From positions 62,001 to 126,000 of the forward strand of contig NZ_CP067977.1 in NCBI RefSeq assembly GCF_016656965.1: 64,000 nt of DNA, read 5' to 3'. The position numbers and the translations under genes were made by a program. This DNA comes from Brevundimonas vitisensis. Its GTDB lineage: Bacteria > Pseudomonadota > Alphaproteobacteria > Caulobacterales > Caulobacteraceae. Below are positions 46,394 to 54,818 of the stretch, one piece after another (the first letter of the stretch is position 1; each line of letters begins with the position of its first letter). The notes under the pieces were generated by a model. It had not been told where the DNA came from and searched no databases. It saw nothing but the letters and a program-made list of their open reading frames with translations.

Positions 46394-46501
46394 ATGGCCC
46401 TTTCGCACGCCCTCGCTGCGACCTTTCCGACCTGCGCTTGCGCGGTTGCGGGCCCCTATGCCTATGGCCTCTATTTTTACGGCTTTCGATACGCCGGCTG
46501 A
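46394..46501 (+). CDS. Phe/Tyr-rich leader peptide (35 residues)
   Basis: The ATG at 46394 opens a 35-codon frame ending TGA at 46499-46501. The first half is unremarkable (MALSHALAATFPTCACAVAG). The last 14 residues read PYAYGLYFYGFRYAG-like, with Tyr at 22, 24, 27, 29 and 33 and Phe at 28 and 31, a clustering that chance would hardly give in a GC-rich genome. It lies between pheA and chorismate mutase, whose products are phenylalanine and tyrosine. This is the pattern of amino-acid-sensing attenuator peptides. AGGG lies only two bases before the ATG; a leaderless start is possible. Confidence 0.8.
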   Translation: MALSHALAATFPTCACAVAGPYAYGLYFYGFRYAG

Positions 46502-46609
46502 GGCGTCGGGCACTCGATCCTGACGGCCTCGCCGGCGACCGCTCCTCAAGGCGCGGCAGCCCGCAAAATGCGAACCCCCTCAGGCATCCCGTATCGAAAG
46601 ACCGCTTTC
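46483..46609 (+). promoter_or_regulatory. Attenuator: leader codons pair with chorismate mutase start region
   Basis: CTTTCGATACG at 46483-46493 (codons for Phe31-Arg32-Tyr33) is perfectly complementary over 11 nt to CGTATCGAAAG at 46590-46600, directly upstream of the GTG start at 46611. Between them a GC-rich hairpin forms: GCCGGC at 46493-46498 with 46531-46536, and GAGGC-GTC at 46500-46507 with GAC-GGCCTC at 46522-46530. An alternative small hairpin GAAAG/CTTTC is at 46596-46609. No T-tract is present, so control of translation by hiding the start region is more likely than transcription termination. Confidence 0.7.
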
Positions 46610-46610
46610 C

Positions 46611-47381
46611 GTGACCTCTTCCAGTATCCAGCATCTGTGGCCCAACACGACCGAACCGGGCGACCAGACCGCCGAGCAACGCGCCCTGGCCGCCCTGCGC
46701 CAGGAAATCGACCAGCTCGACGATGAAATCCTGGCCCTGTTCCAGCTGCGCCTGGCCATTGCCGACCGCGTGGGCAAGGCCAAGGACGCGCCCCAAGGGC
46801 CCCACGTCAAACTGCGCCCTGATCGCGAACAGGCGGTTATGGCGCGCATGATGAAACAGGCCGACCCGGCCAATGCCGAGGCGGTCGAAGCCTTGTGGCG
46901 CGAAATCGTCGGCTGGGGCCTGGCGCGTCAGGGCCGGATCGGCGTCCGGGTTTGGGCTCCGGTCGAGCCGACGCGGGCGTTCGACGCTGCGCGTCTGCGC
47001 TTCGGGGCGGCAGCGGACCTGCGGGCCGAGCGTGATCCCCGTGCGGCCCTGGCCTTTGCAGCCGAGGGGCACGGCGTAGCGGTGCTGGCCATCAATGCTG
47101 GCGATCCCTGGTGGCGCGGCCTGCGCGACGAATGGTCGACGCTCAGCGTGTTTGAGGGTTTTGGCCCGTCATCCACGCCGACGGCCCTGGCCGTTGGCCT
47201 GATCGACCCGGCGGCCCTGCCCAAAGGTCGTCGCGTCGTGGTCAATGTCGGCGGAGATGCCGGCGACGGATCCGGCGCGCGCCGCTGGGGCCTGGATACG
47301 CATCACGGCTGGACTCTGACCCTGGTGGAAGGGGCTCTGACGCCGGGCGGGCCAGAAGGCTGCGTCGGCGCCATCGGCTGA
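46611..47381 (+). CDS. Chorismate mutase (AroQ-type) with C-terminal extension
   Basis: A 256-residue protein starting at GTG. Residues about 22-105 form an AroQ-type helical chorismate mutase: LRQEIDQLDDEILALFQLRLAIADRVG, then LRPDREQAVMARM and LWREIVGWGLARQ, with the active-site Arg, Lys and Glu positions. The C-terminal about 145 residues (GVRVWAPVEPTRAFDAARLRFG ...) are not a known ACT or dehydrogenase domain; they vaguely resemble a degenerate dehydratase-type alpha/beta fold. The enzyme converts chorismate to prephenate, the substrate of the pheA product upstream. Confidence 0.88.
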   Translation: MTSSSIQHLWPNTTEPGDQTAEQRALAALRQEIDQLDDEILALFQLRLAIADRVGKAKDAPQGPHVKLRPDREQAVMARMMKQADPANAEAVEALWREIVGWGLARQGRIGVRVWAPVEPTRAFDAARLRFGAAADLRAERDPRAALAFAAEGHGVAVLAINAGDPWWRGLRDEWSTLSVFEGFGPSSTPTALAVGLIDPAALPKGRRVVVNVGGDAGDGSGARRWGLDTHHGWTLTLVEGALTPGGPEGCVGAIG

Positions 47382-47390
47382 ACGCCAGAC

Positions 47391-47428
47391 AAAAAAAGGG
47401 GAGGCGGCCTGTCGGCCTGCCTCCCCTT
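47391..47428 (-). terminator. Intrinsic terminator of the tol-pal unit
   Basis: GGGGAGGCGGCC and GGCCTGCCTCCCC form a long stem around TGTC. On the minus strand it ends in seven T, directly after pal. On the plus strand it may also help end the chorismate mutase transcript. Confidence 0.85.
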
Positions 47429-47447
47429 GCTCATCGGTGCCGTCAGA

Positions 47448-48002
47448 TCAGCGAACCGCGCCCGACACGATGGCGGTGTGGGCGTTGCGGTTGCGGGCCC
47501 AGGACTCTTCGTTCGAGCCCTCGGCGATCGGGCGTTCCTTGCCATAGCTGATGGTGTCGATCCGGCCCGGCGAGATGCCCCGCTCGACCAGATAGCTGCG
47601 GACCGCCTCGGCGCGGCGGGCCCCCAGGGCGATGTTGTATTCGCGCGTGCCGCGTTCGTCGGCATTGCCCTCGATCCGGATCGTGACCTGCGGATAGCGC
47701 TGCAGCCAGCTGACCTGGGCATTCAGTCGGGGGTAGGCTTCCGAGCGGATTTCATAGCTGTCGAGGTCGAAGAAGACGCGGTCGCCGATGTTAACGATGA
47801 AATCCTGTTCCGATCCGGGCGCGGGCGGCACGTTGGCACCGCCGATATTGCCGTCGCCGCGGGGGGTGTTGTCATAGACGGGGCCGGTGCCACCGGGCAC
47901 AGCGCCGCCGCCAGCGTCGGCAGTGGTGCGCGGTGCGCAGGCAGCCATGGCGGCCATCAGTGCAGCGACGGCGGTCAGTCGGACGATCTGGGGCGTGTTC
48001 AT
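47448..48002 (-). CDS. pal: Peptidoglycan-associated lipoprotein Pal
   Basis: A 184-residue outer-membrane lipoprotein with lipobox (ALMAAMAAC), a Gly-rich tether, and an OmpA-like peptidoglycan-binding domain. Signatures are RVFFDLDSYEIR, IRIEGNADERGTREYN, ALGARRAEAVRSYLVERG and the final SYGKERPIAEGSNEESWARNR. It anchors the Tol-Pal complex to peptidoglycan and is last in tolQ-tolR-tolA-tolB-pal. Confidence 0.96.
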   Translation of the reverse strand: MNTPQIVRLTAVAALMAAMAACAPRTTADAGGGAVPGGTGPVYDNTPRGDGNIGGANVPPAPGSEQDFIVNIGDRVFFDLDSYEIRSEAYPRLNAQVSWLQRYPQVTIRIEGNADERGTREYNIALGARRAEAVRSYLVERGISPGRIDTISYGKERPIAEGSNEESWARNRNAHTAIVSGAVR

Positions 48003-48135
48003 CGGTCGGTCTCCTTGTGATCCTGACAGAGAGGCGAGGCGTTAAGCTGAGCCGTATTCGTGAGAGCTAGAGGGTGTCGTCGGGATGGTCCAGCTCAGGT
48101 AACGTCGGATTGAGCGGTTGGGTGCATGGCAGGCC

Positions 48136-49497
48136 TCAGGTGGGGCAGCTGTCGGCCCCCTGGGTGACGCCCAGGCCTGCGGGCTGTTCGTCCAGCAGCG
48201 GCGACCAGGCGGGGTCGGAGCCGCGTCCGTCATAGCCGGACTGAGCCACGACACGGCCCGACAGGTCGACGGTCCACAGACGGGTTTCGCCGGCGCGGGT
48301 CTGGCGCGCGAACATGACATAGCGGCCGTTCGGTGCCCACGAGGGCCCTTCCTCGAAATAGCTGGAGGACAGCATCCGCTCGCCGGAGCCATCGACATTC
48401 ATGATGCCGGTCGAGAACCGGCCGCCGGCCTGTTTGGTGAAGGCGATGAGATTGCCCGTCGGGCTCCAGGCCGGGGCGGTATAGATGCCGCCGCCGCGCG
48501 AAATGGCGCGCTGGCCGGATCCATCGGCGCGCATGACATAGAGGCGCGGCGTGCCCGACCGGTCGGAGTTGAACACGATCTGGCTGCCATCCGGAGAGAA
48601 GGAGGGCGAAGTGTCGATGCCGGGATCCGAAGTCAGGCGCGACAGCTGACGGGTGCCCAGGTCCATCACATAGATGTCAGTATTCCCGCCGCGAATGATG
48701 GAGAAGGCGACCTTCGACCCGTCGTTCGAGAAGCGGGGCGCCAGAACCTGACCGTCGAACTCGCCCAGGCTTTCGCGGCGGCCCGTGGTCAGGTTGTAGA
48801 GGTAGATCCGGCTGTAGTCCTTGCCCAGTGCCACATAGGTGATCTCGTCCGGGTTGGAGAAGGAGAAGCGGGGCGACATGATCACCTCGTCTCCTTGGGT
48901 CAGGAAGACCGGCAGGTATCCATCCTGGTCCATGATGGCCAGACGGCTGACGCGATTCAGCTGGGTGCCGCTTTCGGCGACGAAGATGACCCGGCTGTCG
49001 AACAGGCCCTGCTCGCCGGTCATCCGGCCATAGACGACATCGGCGATCTTGTGCGCGATCCGGCGCCACTGTTCGGGAGTGGCGGTGAACTGATAGGCGG
49101 CCAGCTGGCACTGGCGATAGGGATCATAGAGGCGAAAGCCGAAATCGTTGCGGCCATCCGGTCGGGGCGTGACCGAGCCATACAACACCGCTTGAGCTCC
49201 CACGCTCGTCCACTGGGGGAAGTTGGGGCGATTGGCCAGCGTCAGGCCCGTCTCGATGAAGCTGTTGGGATCCAGCGGATCGAAAAAGCCCGAGCGCCGC
49301 AGGTCGCCACGAATGACGCTGGATAGTTCGGCACCGTTCTGTCCGGCAAAGGGCAGGACTGCAATCGGATAGGGACGGATGACGCCCTGGTCGACGATGA
49401 CGTCCTCGGTCGGGCCGGTCGGCTCCTGGGCCAGGGCCGCGACAGGGGCCAGAACCGACAGCGAAGCGACCAGTGACAGAAGAACCTTCAGGCGCAC
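48136..49497 (-). CDS. tolB: Tol-Pal periplasmic protein TolB
   Basis: A 453-residue exported protein: signal (VLLSLVASLSVLAPVAALA), N-terminal alpha/beta domain with IAVLPF, and a C-terminal six-bladed beta-propeller of repeated SPDGSxIxFxSDRSGxxxLYVM units. I choose GTG 49497 because GGAG lies 7 nt upstream and it gives a proper signal peptide; the open frame before it lacks support. It follows tolA by 129 nt. Confidence 0.94.
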   Translation of the reverse strand: MRLKVLLSLVASLSVLAPVAALAQEPTGPTEDVIVDQGVIRPYPIAVLPFAGQNGAELSSVIRGDLRRSGFFDPLDPNSFIETGLTLANRPNFPQWTSVGAQAVLYGSVTPRPDGRNDFGFRLYDPYRQCQLAAYQFTATPEQWRRIAHKIADVVYGRMTGEQGLFDSRVIFVAESGTQLNRVSRLAIMDQDGYLPVFLTQGDEVIMSPRFSFSNPDEITYVALGKDYSRIYLYNLTTGRRESLGEFDGQVLAPRFSNDGSKVAFSIIRGGNTDIYVMDLGTRQLSRLTSDPGIDTSPSFSPDGSQIVFNSDRSGTPRLYVMRADGSGQRAISRGGGIYTAPAWSPTGNLIAFTKQAGGRFSTGIMNVDGSGERMLSSSYFEEGPSWAPNGRYVMFARQTRAGETRLWTVDLSGRVVAQSGYDGRGSDPAWSPLLDEQPAGLGVTQGADSCPT

Positions 49498-49626
49498 GAG
49501 CAATCTCCGGCAGACAATGGGGTGGATCGACCTGTTATGGCCGTCCCCTATGACAATCGCCAGCTTGAGCGTGAATGAGGCGACTTTGGGGACGGTTGGC
49601 GAGCGATGCCGAACCATCAGCTTCCG

Positions 49627-50415
49627 TCAGCGGTTCCCGCACTGGGTGGCGGTTCGGAACGAGAAGGGGATGTCCTGCTCCTGATAGCCGGACGGCATAT
49701 CGAACGGCGCAGCAGCGCGGATGGCGCGCAGCATGCTGTCGGACACGGCACGGAACGCAGCGTCGCTGCGGGCGCGCTGGATGCGCGGTGTGCCGACCAC
49801 CCGGCCGTCTGCACTCAGGCGCACGATGACCCGGATTTCCAGCGCATCTGCGCCGGGCAGGTCGCAGTTGAAGATCCAGTGCGGCGTGATCTGGCGACCC
49901 AGGGCCTGAAGATCGGCGCGGCCGACCGCACGCGGGGCGGTGCCGGTGTCCTGCTGGCCCGTGGCGCGCTGGTTGCCGCGCGTGCCCGGATTGCGTCGCT
50001 CGCCCGCCAGATTGTTGAGGTCGAGCGACGGTTCCTCGCGGCGCGGGGTCGGAGCCGGCTGGGCCGGGCGGGGCGTGGGCTGGGGCTGGGTGCGGGGTGG
50101 CACCGGCCGGGGCGAAGGCGCGGGGCGTGTCGGGGTCGGCGCGGGACGAGGGGTCGGCGTCGGTGTGGGGGCCGGTGTCGGCGGCGTCTCGACCGGTGGC
50201 GGCGGGGGCGCGGTGGCGGCGTCCTCGGTGATCAGTTCCTCGGAAGGATTGTCGGCGGGCGCGGCACGGATCACCACCTCGTCGGAAACGATCGAGACGG
50301 GCACGGCCGAGGTCACCGGACGCGGCGGCTTCTGCGGCCATGAGACCAGGGCCAGGGCCGCCACCCCCAGATGCAGGGCAACCGATCCGATGATGGCCGG
50401 GCTGGGCCGCGCCAC
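49627..50415 (-). CDS. tolA: TolA-like protein with TonB-type C-terminal domain
   Basis: A 262-residue protein with one N-terminal helix (IIGSVALHLGVAALALVSW), a long Pro/Thr/Arg linker (about 70-140) instead of the Ala/Lys helix of enterobacterial TolA, and a C-terminal TonB/TolA-like domain (LEIRVIVRLSADGRVVGTPRI, ending in a Cys pair-like FNCDL and TQCGNR). Its place 5 nt behind tolR shows it to be the Tol complex energy transducer. Confidence 0.88.
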   Translation of the reverse strand: MARPSPAIIGSVALHLGVAALALVSWPQKPPRPVTSAVPVSIVSDEVVIRAAPADNPSEELITEDAATAPPPPPVETPPTPAPTPTPTPRPAPTPTRPAPSPRPVPPRTQPQPTPRPAQPAPTPRREEPSLDLNNLAGERRNPGTRGNQRATGQQDTGTAPRAVGRADLQALGRQITPHWIFNCDLPGADALEIRVIVRLSADGRVVGTPRIQRARSDAAFRAVSDSMLRAIRAAAPFDMPSGYQEQDIPFSFRTATQCGNR

Positions 50416-50420
50416 CGTCC

Positions 50421-50888
<468 letters not shown>

Positions 50889-50890
50889 GG

Positions 50891-51649
50891 TCAGACGCTC
50901 CGGCGCAGGCTGAAGTCACCCGACGGCGCAGGCGGCGGGGGTGCGACGGGCGTGGCAGGGGAACCCAGGCGGCGGGCGATGGCGGCCTGCAGATCGTCGG
51001 CGAAGGTCTCAAGCCGGCCGGTGAACTTGCCAGCGTCGATCGAAAACTTGTTGTAGGCGATGTAGGCTGGGATGGCGGCCGCCAGGCCGATTGCCGTGGC
51101 AAACAGGGCCTCTGCGATGGCCGGGGCCACGGTGGTCAGATTGGTGTTGCCCGCCGTGGCGATGGCGTCAAAGGCGTTCATGATGCCCCAGACCGTGCCG
51201 AACAGCCCGATGAAGGGCGAGGCAGTGGCTACCACTGACAGCACGCCCAGGCCGTTCTCGAGCCGCTGGCTTTCCCGCGCGATCAGGCTGTCCAGCGCCC
51301 GGTCGATGCGGGCGATCAGCAGGCCTGTCTGGTGATCTGTCAGGCCTCCCCGCGAGCGGGCGTCGCGCCAGTCGGTCATGGCCTGGACCAGCATCCGGGG
51401 CAGGGCATGGTTCGGCGCGGGCCCGGCCTGGGCGGCGACATCCTCCAGCGATCGACCGGATGAAACCGCCGTCTCGAACTGATCCGCCTGACGGTTCAGG
51501 GCGGCGAAGCGGAAGGCCTTGTCGATAATGATCGTCCAGGACCAGACAGAGGCAGCGGCCAGTCCGATCATCACGGCCTTGACCACCCAATCGGCAGTCA
51601 GAAACAGCTCGACCGGGTTCAGCAGGGAGGCGTCGGCGGGCAGGGTCAT
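50891..51649 (-). CDS. tolQ: Tol-Pal proton channel protein TolQ
   Basis: A 252-residue ExbB/TolQ protein with three membrane helices (first VVKAVMIGLAAASVWSWTIII; last two around VVATASPFIGLFGTVWGIMNAF and IAEALFATAIGLAAAIPAYIAY). The GLFGTVWGI and EALFATAIGL motifs line the proton channel with TolR. First gene of the tol-pal unit; the usual ybgC gene is not upstream. The 133-base gap to panC holds no other gene. Confidence 0.95.
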   Translation of the reverse strand: MTLPADASLLNPVELFLTADWVVKAVMIGLAAASVWSWTIIIDKAFRFAALNRQADQFETAVSSGRSLEDVAAQAGPAPNHALPRMLVQAMTDWRDARSRGGLTDHQTGLLIARIDRALDSLIARESQRLENGLGVLSVVATASPFIGLFGTVWGIMNAFDAIATAGNTNLTTVAPAIAEALFATAIGLAAAIPAYIAYNKFSIDAGKFTGRLETFADDLQAAIARRLGSPATPVAPPPPAPSGDFSLRRSV

Positions 51650-51782
51650 GCGGCGGTCCTTGGCGGCGTGCGTCGAGTCTTGCCGCCCTTGTGCAACGGA
51701 CGGACGTGGCGGTTCTATGGCGGTCTAGCCTCACAGTCGGCTGACGTCACCCATCTGCAACTGACAGGTGGCCTTTGCGCGC

Positions 51783-52661
51783 TCAACCAGGCGGGGCGGC
51801 CACGGCCATGTTGTCGATCAGTCGCGTGCGGCCCAGCCAGGCGGCGGCCAGGATACGGCCGGGTCCGTCGACGACACCATCAGAAAACACCGACAGGTCC
51901 TCGGCGCGGCGCACCGCGACGTAATCGACGCGCTCAAAGCCAGCCTTCAGCAAAGCGGAATAGGCGTCACGCTCGACGGCGGGCAGCGGGCGGCGGGAAG
52001 AGGCCTGGACGGCCGCTTCGGCCAGGACGCCGTTCAAGCGACGCGCAACCTCAAGCTCGTCCTGGCTGAGGTAGGCGTTACGGGATGACAGGGCCAGGCC
52101 GTGACCGTCCCGTGCCGTAGCGGCACCGACGATCCGGGTTGGAATGTCCAGGTCGCGGGTCATCTGTTGGATGACCATCAGTTGCTGATAGTCCTTCTCT
52201 CCGAACACGGCGACGTCGGCGCGGGCCTGGTTCAGCAGCTTGGCGACGACTACGGCCACCCCTGCGAAGAAGTGCGGACGAAAGTCGGTTTCCAGGCCCT
52301 GTGACGGACCGCCCACGGTGACGCCGGTGGCGAAGCCTTGCGGATACATCTCCTCGACCGACGGAGCGAACATCAGGGCGCAGCCGGCGGACGCGAGCAG
52401 TTGGGCATCCCTTTCCTCCTGCCGAGGATAGGTGCCCAGGTCTTCGTGGGCCGCGAACTGGGTCGGGTTGACGAACACGCTGGCGACGACCCGGTCCGCC
52501 AGAGCCCCGGCCTCCCGCACCAGACCCAGATGCCCTTCGTGAAGCGCCCCCATCGTCGGCACAAAGCCAACGCTGAAGCCCTGACGACGCCAATCGGCGA
52601 CGACGGCGCGCAGTTCCGCCACGGTCCGGACGAGGGGCAGGGCGGGGGCAGCATCGGTCAT
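51783..52661 (-). CDS. panC: Pantothenate synthetase
   Basis: A 292-residue enzyme joining pantoate and beta-alanine with ATP. Signatures are VPTMGALHEGHLGLVREA (the HxGH motif), SVFVNPTQFAAHEDLGTYPR, FGEKDYQQLMVIQQM and ALSSRNAYLSQDELEVA with the KMSKS-like serine loop. The open frame upstream of 52661 is not coding. Divergent from the SPOR lipoprotein with 75 nt between. Confidence 0.96.
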   Translation of the reverse strand: MTDAAPALPLVRTVAELRAVVADWRRQGFSVGFVPTMGALHEGHLGLVREAGALADRVVASVFVNPTQFAAHEDLGTYPRQEERDAQLLASAGCALMFAPSVEEMYPQGFATGVTVGGPSQGLETDFRPHFFAGVAVVVAKLLNQARADVAVFGEKDYQQLMVIQQMTRDLDIPTRIVGAATARDGHGLALSSRNAYLSQDELEVARRLNGVLAEAAVQASSRRPLPAVERDAYSALLKAGFERVDYVAVRRAEDLSVFSDGVVDGPGRILAAAWLGRTRLIDNMAVAAPPG

Positions 52662-52736
52662 GGTTTGCGTATTAACCCTGAGATTTAAGTGTGTTCGTGA
52701 ACCGGGTGTGAAGCGGGCGTGTTTAGGGTCGTGCTT

Positions 52737-53399
52737 ATGACGCCGCCCCCTGTGATCCGTCCAGTGCTGGTCTCCGCCCTCGGGCTGGTCGTGAGTGCCT
52801 GTGGGATGGTCGAGAGCGACCCGCAGCGTTTCGAGGCTCTGGCCGAGAGCATCGCGGCCATCCCCGTCAGCCTGGAGCGCCCAGGCCAGGAGGCGACCGC
52901 CCCGGTCAGAACGGCCCGCGACCTCGGCTTGCGGCCCGCCACCCCGGCGCCGCTGAAGGTCGAGGTCTATGACCCCCATCAGCTGTGGGATGTCCGCGAG
53001 GCGATGGAGCGCGGAACCCAGGCCGCGGCTCCCCAGATCGCAGCCGCTGCCGCACCCGTGGTCGCGGACGCCGTGGTCAGAGAAGTCTCCCACCGGATCG
53101 CGCCGCAACGTTCGGCCCAGGCCGCCGGACTGCGCCCGGCCATGCCCCCCCGCGAAGCCAGCCGTCCCCTGGTCCAGCTGGGTGCATTCTCAAGCGAAGA
53201 AACAGCCCGAAACGCCTGGAATCGCATGAAATCTGGCGAGGCAGCCTGGGCTCTTTCTGGCCTGACGCCGGTCTTCGAGGCGGTTGAGGTCAACGGCCGT
53301 CGGCTGGTCCGGTTGAAGGTCGCCACGCCGGCCGCCGGTGCTGCCGCTGTGTGCGCCGCAGCACGGATCGATGATCCCTGGTGCCATCGCGCCACCTGA
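52737..53399 (+). CDS. SPOR-domain lipoprotein
   Basis: A 220-residue protein starting MTPPPVIRPVLVSALGLVVSAC, a lipoprotein signal. A Pro/Ala linker leads to a C-terminal SPOR domain (about 150-215): RPLVQLGAFSSEETARNAWNR ... FEAVEVNGRRLVRLKVATP. SPOR domains bind denuded glycan at the division septum, so a role in division or envelope constriction fits its place before mipZ. An in-frame ATG 18 nt earlier is possible. Confidence 0.8.
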   Translation: MTPPPVIRPVLVSALGLVVSACGMVESDPQRFEALAESIAAIPVSLERPGQEATAPVRTARDLGLRPATPAPLKVEVYDPHQLWDVREAMERGTQAAAPQIAAAAAPVVADAVVREVSHRIAPQRSAQAAGLRPAMPPREASRPLVQLGAFSSEETARNAWNRMKSGEAAWALSGLTPVFEAVEVNGRRLVRLKVATPAAGAAAVCAAARIDDPWCHRAT

Positions 53400-53402
53400 C
53401 CG

Positions 53403-53431
53403 TTGACCTGAACCGGTCACGGCCCGATTTT
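53403..53431 (+). promoter_or_regulatory. Candidate promoter for mipZ
   Basis: TTGACC at 53403-53408 and GATTTT at 53426-53431 with a 17-base spacer, leaving a leader of about 52 nt. The sequence GACCTGAACCGGTC at 53405-53418 is also a near-palindrome. Confidence 0.4.
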
Positions 53432-53489
53432 GAGGTCATCGGATCGGGCGAAGGGTGAGTCGCCGGTCGTCGTCAGGATTCCAAGCGAT

Positions 53490-54317
53490 ATGAGCCAGCC
53501 TCACGTCATCGTGGTGGGCAATGAAAAGGGCGGGGCGGGCAAGTCCACCCTGGCCATCCACATCGCCACCGCCTTGTTGCACGCCGGACGTCGGGTCGGG
53601 GTCATCGACCTCGATCTGCGCCAGCGGTCCATGGCCCGGTTCTTCGCCAATCGTCAGGCGTGGACCGCCGCCAACGGACACGCGTTGCCTTGCCCGTTCG
53701 AGGCGGACCTGGGCGATGGCCGTGTGCTGGCAAAGGCGGATGGTGACACCCAAATTTCGCGTTTCGAGACGGTCTTTGGCCAAACGGCCACCGAAGCAGA
53801 CGTCATCATCATCGACACGCCGGGTGGCGACACCACGATTTCGCGTGTGGCCCATACCAGGGCCGACCTGATCGTGACCCCGTTGAACGACAGTTTCGTC
53901 GACTTCGACATGCTGGGCACCATCGATCCGGTGACGCTGGAGGTGCTGAAACCCTCACTCTATTCCGAAAGTGTCTGGGAGGCGCGCAAGGGCCGCGCCG
54001 TCCAGCGTGGCGGGTCGATCGACTGGGTCGTGCTGACCAACCGTCTGGCCGTGGCCGAGGCCCGCAACCGCCGACGGCTGGACGAGCGTTTGGAGAAACT
54101 GGCCAAGCGGGTCGGCTTTCGCATCGGCCCTGGCCTGCGGGACCGGGTCATCTATCGCGAGCTTTTCCCGTTTGGGCTGACGGTGGCTGACCTGTCCAAC
54201 GACATCCGGCCTGTGGCCGTCTCTCTGGCGCACGTCGCAGCGCGCCAGGAACTGCGAAATCTGATGCAGTCGTTGAACCTGGATGGCGCTGCGGCCCCGC
54301 TCGATACGGCGGCGTGA
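53490..54317 (+). CDS. mipZ: Cell-division regulator MipZ
   Basis: A 275-residue ParA/MinD-family ATPase. The deviant Walker A motif is GNEKGGAGKST, the switch region is VIDLDLRQRSMARFFANR, and Walker B is VIIIDTPGGD. MipZ forms bipolar gradients from ParB-parS complexes and inhibits FtsZ polymerisation away from midcell; it is the division-site selector of Caulobacterales and some other alphaproteobacteria. The start MSQPHVIVVGNEKGG is clear. This gene is the best taxonomic marker in the window. Confidence 0.95.
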   Translation: MSQPHVIVVGNEKGGAGKSTLAIHIATALLHAGRRVGVIDLDLRQRSMARFFANRQAWTAANGHALPCPFEADLGDGRVLAKADGDTQISRFETVFGQTATEADVIIIDTPGGDTTISRVAHTRADLIVTPLNDSFVDFDMLGTIDPVTLEVLKPSLYSESVWEARKGRAVQRGGSIDWVVLTNRLAVAEARNRRRLDERLEKLAKRVGFRIGPGLRDRVIYRELFPFGLTVADLSNDIRPVAVSLAHVAARQELRNLMQSLNLDGAAAPLDTAA

Positions 54318-54341
54318 TCAGTTGATGTCGCCGGTCGTGCC

Positions 54342-54770
54342 ATGACGCTGATCGGCCTGGCCCTGGCGGCGCTGGCCGTCTGGGCCCTGATCCGGTTGGG
54401 CCGGTCCGGTGAGAAGCCTGGACGGGGTCACTGGCGGATCGCCGCGACCATGCTCAGCGTGGCCCTGATCGGTGGTGGAGCGATTGCGGCGAGCCGAGGC
54501 GCATGGGTATTCGCTATCGGCCTGCTAGGGGCGGGGCTGTGGCTGGCCGTCGGCTCGCGCATCCGGTCCGCGCCCCCCATGCGTTCGGGCATGAGCGAGG
54601 CCGAGGCGCGCTCAACCCTGGGGGTGGGACAGCAGGCCTCGGATCAGGACATCAATGCCGCATGGCGTCGGCTGATGACCCGCGCCCATCCGGACCAGGG
54701 CGGAACAGAAGGTCTGGCAGCACGGCTGAATGCGGCCCGTGACCGGCTGTTGAAGCGGCGGAACCGCTGA
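54342..54770 (+). CDS. Membrane-anchored J-domain protein
   Basis: A 142-residue protein with two or three hydrophobic N-terminal segments (LIGLALAALAVWALIRLG; IAATMLSVALIGGGAIAA; VFAIGLLGAGLWLAVG) and a C-terminal J domain (about 84-142) with intact HPD in RAHPDQGGTEGLAARLNAARDRL. The layout resembles DjlA/Tim14-like cochaperones that recruit DnaK to the membrane. It lies 24 nt behind mipZ. Confidence 0.88.
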   Translation: MTLIGLALAALAVWALIRLGRSGEKPGRGHWRIAATMLSVALIGGGAIAASRGAWVFAIGLLGAGLWLAVGSRIRSAPPMRSGMSEAEARSTLGVGQQASDQDINAAWRRLMTRAHPDQGGTEGLAARLNAARDRLLKRRNR

Positions 54771-54818
54771 CGCGCCGCACTTGACCCTGGCGGTCCGGCG
54801 TGGCCTGTGCGCCCGCTG

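Noticed and set aside
46493..46536. Leader hairpin as an intrinsic terminator before chorismate mutase
   Set aside because: The stem is GC-rich but no T-tract follows, so transcription attenuation of the classic kind is not supported.
50041..50220. Pro/Thr-rich repetitive stretch as a tandem DNA repeat or CRISPR-like array
   Set aside because: It is the coding linker of tolA; units are irregular and in frame.
52672..52688. TTAA-N9-TTAA between panC and the SPOR lipoprotein, as a CtrA site
   Set aside because: The CtrA consensus needs a 7-base spacer; 9 bases puts the half-sites out of phase.
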